From Chaunax sp. Z400 (taxonomy: Eukaryota; Chordata; Actinopteri; Lophiiformes; Chaunacidae), in NCBI GenBank assembly GCA_037577475.1, contig CM075194.1:6995992-7059991 (forward strand): 64,000 nucleotides of DNA. The letters are read 5' to 3'. Each line of letters begins with the position of its first letter. Position 1 is the first letter of the stretch. Positions 24,901 to 35,800 of this stretch are shown here, one piece after another. The position numbers and the translations under genes were made by a program. Under the pieces are notes generated by a model. The model was not told where the DNA came from, searched no databases, and worked only from the letters and a program-made list of their open reading frames with translations.

Positions 24901-26196
24901 CTTAAATCTCTTAAGTTCTTTTATTCTACACAGTATGAGTCAGTCAGACAGATACTCCCTGTTACAAGACGTTCTGAATAATAATTTCTGTTTCACTTTT
25001 AACAAAACGAAACTAAACCAGTACCTCGTCAGTCAGTTGTCTTATTCGTGGGCATGGCTGTAAAGGCCTGTGGGTAACATTGTGTGAATAGATATCATCA
25101 TCATCATCATCAGGATATATGAAGTCATTCTCCAGGTCTGAGTCAATGTTCCTGAAAAATTCAAAACCTGGGAAATACAGATAAAGGCAGTTGGCATCAA
25201 AAACTACCCGTAGACCCTTAACAATCAGCTTGAGACTACTGTAGTCGTTAAAAGTAGCATTTTGTGTTGTGTGGAAGAAACTGCTCTTGTGTGATGTGGT
25301 CATTACAAACAGCAGATAAAGAATATATTTGCAATTTAAAATAAATAACACTGGAGTTAAATCCAAAAATGCTTCTAGGTGATGCTTGATCTTCTGTTCT
25401 GTTCTCCACATTGAACTAAATAGACTTCAACAGACAGTGAGGGAAAAAGCTTACCGAACAAGCCATACAGGACAGAGCTGGGTATCCATTGATCATAATC
25501 AACCATAGATTCCTAGGAAGGAAAAATGGAAAGATAAAATGGAAAATGGAAAGACCTGTTCGTCCACTATTAAATTTTTCCGGTCAATCATACTCACATT
25601 TGTGCGCGTTGGTCTCGAGTTTTCTCGAATCCTAGCGATAGGAGCGCCACCTGAAAGTTAGAAAGTTAATAGCCTTACGTGGTTTTGACGTTATTAGACT
25701 ATGGTCTACATCAGTGGTTAAGGTGGTCCAATTATTGCTATATCGCTCACCCCCAACTTTACAGTCCGCCTGTCTTACCTGAAGCACTACCTTCACACTC
25801 TGAATTTCTGCACAAATTCAAAGGCAATAAAGACTAAAGCCTTATATGAAGAATTCGATTTACAATGTGTTTATTTATTTATTTTATATTTTCTTTTCTT
25901 GTTGGTGTTGTTATATTATGTTTACGTACATGGACTCAAGCCTCGATTGTTTGCGACATTTCCGAGCTGTTGTACACAGTATTTTGTTAATAAAGCTTGG
26001 TTTGATTTTGTTAATAAAGTTTGATTTTTAAAAAAACAAAAAAAAAGCTGGCTCACCATACGCAACATTAGCTAGTAAGCCAACGCTGACAAAGTCCAAG
26101 TTCTCACTAAATGAAATTGATCTAATTAAATATGAATTACCATATTAAAATCACGAATTTGTTCTTACCTTTAAAAGTGTCTTTCCTTCTTGGCAT
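18791..26196 (-). CDS. ttc31: ttc31-like protein: TPR, UBA-like, RRM and CCCH zinc finger
   Basis: Nineteen exons join in phase into 652 codons plus stop: 26169-26196, 25598-25650, 25455-25512, 25025-25167, 24696-24776, 24557-24613, 24209-24418, 24126-24149, 23159-23353, 22767-22821, 22596-22686, 22373-22514, 22036-22140, 21227-21332, 20932-21121, 20636-20710, 20369-20471, 19227-19333, 18791-18926. The start ATG (26196-26194) opens MPRRKDTFK. Residues about 77-82 are six Asp; 95-140 are a Lys/Glu-rich helix (EADQHAKELIEEE); 284-414 carry TPR-like repeats with LFGNRSFCCER and GLFRKGKALCGLK, which match my memory of mammalian TTC31; 415-442 resemble a UBA domain (MGFTWEQSSEAL); 514-590 form an RRM (RNP2 IWVGLL, RNP1 QCAFVNY); 614-631 are CCCH (C-x7-C-x4-C-x3-H). 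The family call rests on the TPR and helix parts. An RNA-binding role is inferred. All introns are GT-AG except the one after 20369, which reads GC-AG. The gene is divergent from alms1. Confidence 0.85.
20369..20710 (-). other. ttc31: RRM-coding exons of ttc31 (first two of three)
   Basis: Exons 20636-20710 and 20369-20471 encode the first two thirds of an RNA-recognition motif. The order is beta1/RNP2 (IWVGLL), a helix (TYATLHELFSR), beta2 (GTVNSIKML), then RNP1 (QCAFVNY) and helix 2 (KEDCDKAIQCIN). The fold is completed by exon 19227-19333, which starts GLVVKGAPLSVRYPNK. The aromatic residues at the RNP1 core (F and Y) are present, so single-stranded RNA contact is plausible. The frame across the last junction holds only if the donor is GC (GCAAGT), because the only nearby GT would put exon 19227-19333 into a frame with an early stop. 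Confidence 0.8.
21420..21893. repeat. TIR repeat (AGTTCAC type), copy 2, composite
   Basis: Inside a ttc31 intron. The left part (21,420-21,490) carries the shared core in reverse orientation (ACATTTCTGGAGCTTCACAG). The right part (21,795-21,893) carries it forward (TGAAGCTCCAGAAATG), ending GGGTGAATTGTTCCTTTAAA. The two halves face each other, suggesting nested or rearranged copies. Confidence 0.6.
23640..23850. repeat. dispersed repeat, same type as 13,185, copy 2
   Basis: TTACTTGACTGATTTTCATG, GGGAAGAACCCATTACATTT, TTTGGAGTGGATCTGGATAA and a poly-C stretch follow the order of the 13,185 copy. It lies within a ttc31 intron and ends by AACAGACAGAGGTGAAAACA. Confidence 0.6.
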
Positions 26197-26898
26197 GACG
26201 CTAACTTGTTTCCGGTGATCCGCGATGATGTTTAAGGTGATTTTTGTCAAAGTTCTTGTATGAGCCAAATCCCACAACGGAACACCTGACAGTACTCTGG
26301 TGAGTGTCACCCTTCCTTATTGAGCCGAAGATGAGCTTTCTGCTTCTTCATTCAATTTGATGACGGGTGACCATCGTACAGGCGCATTACCGCCACCCAC
26401 TGTGTTGGAGTGTTTGTTATTTCTTCTTCTTCTTCAGATTGTGGTAATTTGACTTGGTACAATTTAATTATAATTCATCACGTGAGTAAAATATAAAAAT
26501 AATAATAAAGTATAAAACTACAATTTGACACAGATTTCTTCTACAGTGCAAAGATTTACAATTAAGGTGAGCACTTCCCCAGGGCTTTGTTAGACCCATT
26601 TTACTGGGCATGTGTCGGAGGAAACTGATTATTGACAACAATCACAAAGTAAAACAAATCAAATATATACATTGAACTCAGAAACTTCAAGGAGTGCAGT
26701 GCAGCTGATTTTGAAATGGTAGATGCTCAGTCTTGCATGAACGATCCATCTGTTTAATAAACGATCTCTGGTGTTCATCGATTCAAATTAAGCCCCACTC
26801 TCGCGAGTTTCCGTGTTTTCCCTCTACATATCATAGCAACGGTCCTTGGATACGAGTTGGAGAAAGCATATTCACCGTGGCGGACTGACAGCAATAAC
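26197..26898. promoter_or_regulatory. head-to-head promoter of ttc31 and alms1
   Basis: The 702 bp between the ttc31 start codon (minus strand) and the alms1 start codon (plus strand) should hold both 5' UTRs and a shared or paired promoter. TCTCGCGAG at 26799-26807 is one base short of the TCTCGCGAGA element known from housekeeping and bidirectional promoters. AGCAAC at 26835-26840 matches an RFX X-box half site; no good second half is visible. ALMS1 is a ciliary gene and RFX control of its human promoter is reported, so the half site is suggestive only. No TATA box was recognised at a convincing distance. Confidence 0.6.
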
Positions 26899-29800
26899 AT
26901 GGAGACTTCTGAGGTAAGTGGTTTTAAACGTATCTGATACACCTAGCTGGTGTCCTCCATTGGTAGGCTTTCACGTAATTCTCACTTCTAGAAATCGGAA
27001 GTCTGTGCATCGCTACCCGTTGTCAATAGCTAGCTAAGTGCTAATCGCTTTGCTAGTTTGTTAGCTGTCTAACAAACTTAACCTCACACGTAACGTCTTT
27101 GTGATACAAAATGTTGAGTTTCCATATGTAGCAGTAATGGTAGCATGAATGACTGGCTGCTTGCAAGTTTACTTTAGCAATTTGTACTGTAGGTAGGTCA
27201 TAACAACGTGTCTCTCTCCAAGCTAACAGTGAATTGGAACAGTTCTTGGAATCAGCTGTGCTTTGAATACTGTATAAAGGCGAGATAGGTCTGTAATAAT
27301 CTGGATTACAGTAAAAAAAGGTCAATGATGTGATTGTGAATGAATATAATAAACTACGGTACAAAACCAGGTGAGTGTCCTGTCCTTGTTATGAATCTGT
27401 GGCTTCAATGGCAGTGGAGCCCCCCAGCCCTGTCCCAATGCAGGAGGTATGGCTTCCTGTAGTGTTCCCTGTCACAAAGGACCTAAATAAGTTTCTTGCT
27501 GACAGTGGCGTGCTGTTTGACCAGCATGTTGTGGAGCGGGTGCAGTGTGCCCCTCTTCATAACAAAGTCCAGGAGCTTTAGACCTGTTATCAGTAGCTTT
27601 TGGTTGTTGTTTAAAACCTCCAAATTGACTGTTCACTGCTCTCATTCTTTAGATTGCACAGCAGTGTTCAATTGTACAAGGGGACAGTAATGGTGAGCTG
27701 TTTGATCATTCGGTTCACAGAGTGTGACAGCGTCTCCTCAGTTTCCAGCAGACGCAGATGTGAGTCAGTCTGTTGGGCAAGCATCCATAAACCAACTGGG
27801 GGCTCAAAGTCATAACAGTGCCAGGCGGGACCAGAGACAGCCAGGGATGGAAACAGATGGCTTGGAGCTTCAGCAGCTGTGGGGGCATTCTTTACAGCCA
27901 GGTATGTGCATTGAATGAAACTGAATGTCTGTTTGTTTTTGTTTTTTTCATAATGTTGAATACGAGGTATTGAAAAGCAAACTGTCATTGGAACTATATG
28001 GGGGTTTGACTCAAAATAGACTGTATTGTATGTATTTGGAAGATTTATTTGTCTCGAGATTTATATATTTGTGTGGAAATGGAAAATTACAATTTGGGTC
28101 TCATGAAAATGGAATATTGAAGACTATATGGTTTGCATACATTAAGTTTATAGGATCTATACTTTTGTTATAACTTTTAAACTTAAACTTTTAAACCTGT
28201 TTACAGTGCCGTTAATTAACATTTAGTATTTTATGTATCATCAGACTTTCAGGACAGTAATTTGTCTCCAGCCCTTCCCTTGATGCCAGTAAATGCTGGA
28301 GTGGAACACATGTTCACTGAATATTCCTTATTCCAACAAAGTGATAATGAATTTGCCCCTTTAAGGTAAATTTTTTTTTTAAATGTTCAATTATATGTTC
28401 TGTGGACTTTCTACAACAGTCTATATTCAATAAGTTTATCAATTAATTTGTTTTCTTTTTAAAGGGCATATCCTGACATTTCCATGGCATCAGAGAGGTT
28501 TCACTTTCCGCCCCTGGAATGCACCACTCGTGTCTCTGAGCGTGGCTCACTGTCCCAGCACCCCTTGGCCCAGGACACAATCCTGTCTGAAGAAGGAGAA
28601 AAAAGCTGTGGCTCTCTGTCCCAGCACAGTTTTTCTCCAGGGGATGAAGACAAGCAAAAGGAAACCTTTCACTCCCCATTGATCATCACCACTGACAGAC
28701 AGGAAGTTCCATCCAGAGATGATACAGGTAACAGGGAGAAGGACTCAGAGACTGTGAAAGATGCTCAAGACAGGCCAGTAGGAGAGGCTGCTGACGATGA
28801 GACATTCTTTCTGAGTAAGGAAGTTCCTGCCCAGCATCTTCTGAAACTCCTTCAGAAAGATATTGGCATGCCAAGTGGCAGTAGTAGTCCTGTTTCCTCT
28901 GCCTCTGAGACCTCTGTAAAGATTGCTGCATCTTTTTCCAAAGAGTCTAAAAGCACTCGAGTTTGCAAACCAGGCATTGACAAAAGCAGCAGAGAAGGCC
29001 CTCCAGGTGAAGCCTCTCTTCCCAAGTGTCAAACACAACAATCAGACAGAGATTTGCAATCTGACCAATCAAGAACGTTGTTGTCATCTGAGGTCTGTAA
29101 CATCACCACGGGGCTCCGCAGCACTCAACCTGATGAAAGTAGTGAAGTGTTACACAGAGAGCTGCTGTCTGAGGTAGAGAGGCGGAGATCCTGTGAATCT
29201 GAATCTCAAACCCTTCAGCGGAAAAGTCCACCACCTGGTCAGCCTCTCACGCCTCATCACATGTCTGAAGGCAAGGCAAGTGTCACCAGAACAAAGTTGG
29301 GTGGTGTTCCATGGACAAAGTCATTTTCAGCAGCTTTAGCATGGGGTCACAGAGAGCAAGACCTCTGCTCCTCAGGGAACCAAACAGGGATTGATGGGTC
29401 TTATCTGGGTTTCCTGCCACAATCGCAGTCCACTCCAGGTTTTTTCAGTGCCCCACCCAAATCCACTGTCAAGGCAAAAGTAGGGCAATGTTCTGCCATA
29501 GAATCCAAAAAAGAAAATTTGTATCAGTTAAGCACAGGGATTCCCCCACAGCCAACTGCTCATGCGGCTGATGTCCATCACTCGGATGCATCGAATCAGT
29601 GCCAAGAGGAAGCTACCACTACTGCTAAAGTCCAGTCTCTCCCAAGTCTTAGCTATATGCAGAAAGTAGATGCTTGGAGGGCAAACCAAACCTCCGGCAA
29701 GATGTCGCTATTTGATAGCTTGGCGCTCCAAGGATTTTCTGGCATCTCTCCAAAAAAGAAAGCTTATGATGCAGTATCTGACACTCTGGATCGCATCCTG

Positions 29801-32800
29801 AGTCAACAGGTGATGAGTTTACAACAGCCTCCTTTTTTAAATGCTGGCAATCAGCATGTCACTCAGAGTTCCTCCTCGGCCCCCTCTTCCTCCTCTTATT
29901 CAAGAAGAGGGGAGGCAGTGGGCAGTGCTCCCAGTGACAGAGATAACACTGTGTCCGCAACAAAACCCTCTGCTTCACCCCCTGGCAGGTCACAGTCCCA
30001 CTCCTCTCTTAGCACGGTTGTTGTGTTAGTCGAGAAAGATCAGCAGACAGAGACACACACAGAAAAAGAGAAGAGTCAGCCTCAGGACGACGTCCCTCAT
30101 CAGCCAAGCACCACAGCTCAACCCTCGACTCTCACAAGCCTCGGCCATTTCAGTGATGTGTCATTTGATCGAGATTTGACACTGTCAAGTTCTCAGGATA
30201 GTCACAACAGCGGAATGAAATTAGGAACTTCCATCGGGGCATCTTCTGTTGTCAGTCTAGAGGTCGATAACTACGCCCCACACTGGACGTCCAAACCATC
30301 AACGCCACCACCTCCACTCAGGACCCAAGAGCTCAACATTGAAGAAAGAATTCCGGTATTTAAACATTAAATATCACACGTAAACAAACAGGATTTCTTT
30401 AAAATATTATCTCAAATATGTGTAGAACTGGAAGATGTATCATGTATTATTGCAGATTCACTTTGAGCACTTGGTAAATGCCAAAATTTAGCAGTTAATT
30501 TTATTTAGTAAGCACATTGCAGTTGGCAAAAAAAAATACTGTAAATATGCAGAGTTGTATTCTTGATACTGACATGTTCTATTTTTTTATTTCAGTTGTA
30601 TCTCCATAACCTTGGTATTGACCAGTCCCCTTCAACAATCTTAAAACCATTTGCACCCAAAGGGCCAATCAGAGAACCAGAATTCTCTCCCACTGATCTC
30701 TGTACGGTTAAAGGATCTATCGGAACCCCGACCAAGAGCACCCAGCCATCTGAAGGTACCTTAAACCTGACGTTCTCAACAGAAAAGAAAAGTTTATGCT
30801 CTACGGTTTATTTTGTTGTGCTAGTATTATGGCAAGCAGCGCAGAAGGAGAGACGGGAAGCAGCTCTTAGTGATGCCAGCATGTGATCACCTGTTATTTG
30901 TCAAGTATGTCATTAAATGTAACAAGAAGTAGGCCTTTCTCTGCGGTCGTTTCATATTCATTAAATTTGCAGGTAGTGTGGTAAATATCGTTGATAGGAA
31001 ATATGATGTGGTGTGTGATATGGATTGTAGATATTGGACACATCGCACAGCCCTTAGTAAAAAACCAACATGTATCATGTCTTAACCACCAAACAAACCA
31101 GTTTGGTCTGTTTGTGTTGACGGTTAAATATCTAGGTGTGTGTCTGTAGGCTGAATGTCATTGTCTGCAGTTCATCATGCACCAATAAAGTATATTGTAA
31201 GTTTAAAGAGTTTGTGCTTTAAAGTAGGGCATATGTAAAAAAAATAAAAAAATAAATAAGATTAGAACAAACATAATTTTTGTATTTAAATTTTGATAAG
31301 TATGTAAAATCAGTTAGCACTTTTTTCAAGAGGTTTTTATGAAATTATTTTTATAACTCCACATTTCATAACACTAATAATATTCTTCATTTAAAAGATG
31401 AACACATTTTCTTGCCTAATTCGTAAATGAACGTTGGATCATTGTGCCTCATTTAAAGAATACTCCACATTTTATATTTTCAGATGGCAGTCCCCACAAA
31501 GAAGAGTTTTCCAGGTCCAGCATTCTGTCAGTAGCCTCCAGTATATCCATACCATTTAGCCTGGACAGTCTTGGTCCACCTACATCTATTCCAGAGTGGA
31601 CCAGGCTGGCTTTGCCTTCATTAGATACAGAGGCTATTCAGAGCGAACGCAGACTGCACGCACCCTCCTCCGTGCCTGATGAAGACTCTTATCCCTCCAC
31701 ACTGCAGACCACCCTGCAACAGCAGAGGGACAGCAGCTTAACCAGCAGCCAGAATACCTTACAGCCAGGAGACAGGTTTGACTCTGACCTCTCAGTAGCT
31801 GCTGAGGCTTGGTGTGAGGAGAGAGACTTGGAGTCACCCTTGCAAACGAGTCGTACTGTGGAGCAAAGCACAGAAACTTCTTTTGTTAGCTCAAAGGCCT
31901 TGTTGGATATCCAAAAACTACTCGCTCAGGTGGAGAACGTGGTATCTGTTGGGTCTTCTGGGCCTTGCTCAGCCTCCCCTGCAGCACCTCGTCTGCTCTC
32001 TGATGAGGATATATCCCTCTCACTGAAGAAGAAGACGAAAACCAGCAGACTACAGGACTCCTCCTCCTCCTCCTCCTCTGCTGCTATTGGAGATCACAGA
32101 ACTCAACCCTCCCTGCTGTGGGCCAGGTCCTCGTCCGACTCCATGCTGACCTCAGAAAAACTGAGAGAAACTTCTATTGGTCAAGAGAGTATGACCTCAT
32201 CAGGGCAACTTTATAATCCATCCACGCAACCTCTTATCACTGAAGAGCCCACAGATTCACACAGAAGGCCAGACAGCACTGTTGGTAGACCTGCAGGGTC
32301 GTCCTTTGTCCTCTCCCAATCAGCTCGACGGGCGGAACCTGAAGGCTGCAGTGCTGCTCCTCCTGACAACACAGTCCCACCACAGCCACCAGCCATCAAG
32401 CCGTCACCAGCTGTAAGCACACAACAGCTCACCTCTACTCCTCCAGACACGACGGGCATCGCAGTGGAGGAAAAACAGACTATTCCAGAAGGTCCTGTAC
32501 GGAGCAGCTCCTCCTCGCCCATCCTCACGGACACTGATCAGGGAGCGATGAGCGACGGGAGCAGTGATAGCTCACTGGCAGTCAGAGTGGCCAAGTTACT
32601 GCAGAGTGAATCTCCAGCCACCATGGTGTCCAGTACACCCAGCATCACTGACCAAGAGGAGAGCAAAGCCAGAGGTAAGAGGACTCACATTCTGTTCAAA
32701 GTTTACACCTTGAGTGATTAAGTTTCCATGGTGAAAAAGATAAACGCCTGTAGCATAATTCACTTCCTCCTACTCCATTCATATCCTAAAAGGGTTCCAA

Positions 32801-35800
32801 CAAGCAGTACTTGTTTATCCCAAAATATGTTTAGATGCATTACATCTGCCTCTTTCCTCACACACAACCCAGTCAAGCATATGTGCTCTGCTTTGGCCTT
32901 TTGCTCTTCCATGGATTAGAGAACTTTATCCAAGCACTCTTGTTGACTGTATATATATATATATTAAATTTATATATAACATACTGTCCAGGAATCATCT
33001 GCATAAGTATAAATGCTTCTGTGTTGCAGAGTGGATCAAGCTGAAGGTATCAGGACAGCAGTGTGAGCCTTTGGAGTTGGACAAAGAAGACAGAAGGCGG
33101 ATTGAGGAGATCAAGAGAGAGCTGCTGTTAAAAAACCCTATAAAGGTAAACCATGAACGGACAGTTCTTCAACATCACACTGCTATTAGTCATGACTGTA
33201 AAAGCTTGATATTTAGTATTATACTTAAATGAACAGCTCAACTAAAAATAAGACGTCAGTCATTATCTACTCACCCCCATGCAGATGCAAAGTCGGGTGA
33301 AGTTTCTTAGTCTGCAAAGCATTTCTGGAGCTTCACAGCCAAACGGCGTTGCAGCGTCCTCCTAGACTGGGACGGGTTGTAAAATGTAAAAATTAAAATT
33401 TAAAGAAAACGACAGAACTTAGGAGCTTTATGTTTGTTCTTTCGGTGACTGCATTACTGTTTTGCTTGAGTCTCCAGAAATGTTTTATGGACTAAGAAAC
33501 GTCTCCTGACTTTCCATCGGCATAGGGGTGAACAGATAATGGCAGAGTTTTTATTTTATGTCGCACCATCTTTTAAATTTTCTACTTTTCTAAAATGAAT
33601 ATCAGATGTTTGTTTTGTCACACATTATACAAGTCATGTACGTATTTTAAAAAAGTGATAATTTTCTTGTTGTCATTTTGATGTCTGCCTCCAATCTGTG
33701 GACAAGCACAGGTCTCATGCTTGAGGTAACTGGTGTGTTTGCAGGCATGGTGTGTCAATAAATCCACGTTGGTTTAAATTGATTTTAAACTGGTCCCAGT
33801 TAAGTTTCCCCATGCAGAAAGTTTTTCTCTGACTCTGTGTGGGGGATGAATTCACTGGATAACCTTGCCTGGTCTCACAGTTTGACACTGACCTCTTGTT
33901 TTCATCTCTTCCTTCAGAGTCAGGGGAGCACAGAGACGGAGAGCAGTGCTGCATCCAGTGTTAGAGTCCAGAGGGGGCTGGATCCAGCTCAGCAAACAGA
34001 GACATTCATCGCCCTAAGTGATGCTAACAACCAGTCATCCCAGGCGCTGCAGTGCCTCAGGTCAGATCTGTCTGATTCTGGTGTGCAGCCTCAGAACCCT
34101 CCTCGGCCAGATCTAGAGGCTCAGATACGTGAGATAGCTGCCAGAGAAGGTGTCACCCTCCCTAGGACAAACCCCAGGGCCCTCACATCCATCACAATCG
34201 CCACCTTCAGGCGCTCAACCTCCCCCTCTCCCTCCACGTCACCCGCACCTTCTGTCAGTCCAGCACCTGAACTGCTCCACCTGACCGATTTCTCTACAGG
34301 AGCTGTCCAACGCCCTAGAGTTCACAGTCATCTTCTCCCTACCACTGATGAGACGAGCACAGAGCCGGCAGATGTGTCTCAGCCGAGTGGTGGTCTCTAC
34401 TCCAGGAGCCAGAACCTTTCTTCTCAATCAGCACCAGGGGATCAGAAGAGGCAAGAAACTGTAGGAGGCCGGTTTGAAGAACCTCCCCCACAATCTTCAG
34501 GGATAGAGGATGTGAATACTAACGACAACGTGCAGTCTTTTAGGCGAGAGGACTCTGTTTCTGGTGTTGGTCATGAAGCTGAACAGGCCACAGGTTCATC
34601 CACGCCTGAATCTCCAGCCAGGACGGGTCATGTCTCACATGTCCAGCTCACACTGTCCCCCAAAGCCACTGATTACAGCTCAGCCACTGGCGTCAGTCAC
34701 TCTGACGCTGTTACGGCACCGCCACGTAAAGAATTTGTCCCCCTCAGACACTCCTCTTCTGCTGCCACTAGTCCAGATGAAGGTGTCGGGCTGTCCAGTC
34801 CACCAGAGTGGTACGACACCAGGGAGCCAATAAGACAGCGGGGCCCTGAAAGAGCAGACACCTCCACCCTGTTCAAAACCACTGTGCCTCAGGAAAACAA
34901 GACCTCCACGTCCTCACAGTCCTTTTCACCACGTCACAGTGTTGTGGTGTCACCAAGACCCTTAAACTCTGGATCACCAGGTGGGTTTGTTATGGAATAT
35001 ACTATATAAATACAATGTTATATAATAAAGATTTATGTTATTTTTATTGTATAATAACTGTAGATAATAAAAAAATGAATGTCAGCATGCCTTTATTCTA
35101 AATGATCTGTGTTCCTTCTCACCTTTCCTTTCGCAGCGGTGCCTGTTCTGTTGCCTTATAAACCCCACGGCAGTGAGGAGCTCTTCTACATGCCTCAAAC
35201 AGAAGCCGACTTCTCCTCTACCGAGCCATCTGACACCACCATGGAGAGCACACACACAGGTACATGCGACCATGGATGCACTCCACGATTTCCATAACAG
35301 TGTGTCGGGCCACTCCCGAAAAATTGATTCGAGCACTGATGACACAAGGAGCACATGAGCAACAGCATGACGGGCTGTAAAAATAGCCCGAGGTGAATAG
35401 TGTCTGTTGGCTGACTGTCAGTGAGATTGACTGAAATACTTTTTAACCAGGAGCTGATACAAGATCTCTTTATCAAGGTTGCCCTGATTAAAATACATGT
35501 ACAGCACATTAAAATACAATAATACAATACTTGTGTGTACATTAAAACCTGTACAATAATAAGTTGTAAGTTATAAGTAATAAAATAAGTTGATGATAAT
35601 TCTTGCAAAAATACGGAAAGAAGCTATTTGCATCGAGCATGTTTGTGTTTTCCTTTTAATGTTATTTGTAAAACTGGTCTTGGTTGAATTACTGGACCGC
35701 TGCTGTATCTTGCAGCTGACGAAACTCAAACAAAGCAAACTGCAGGAATATTATCATATTGAAATTCAAGGAATCTATTAAATCTAAAGGGTGGAATTGT

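Noticed and set aside
32211..32534. 107-codon minus-strand frame inside alms1 exon 31484-32674
   Set aside because: Antisense shadow of a long real exon. Ser-rich coding sequence often leaves the opposite strand open.
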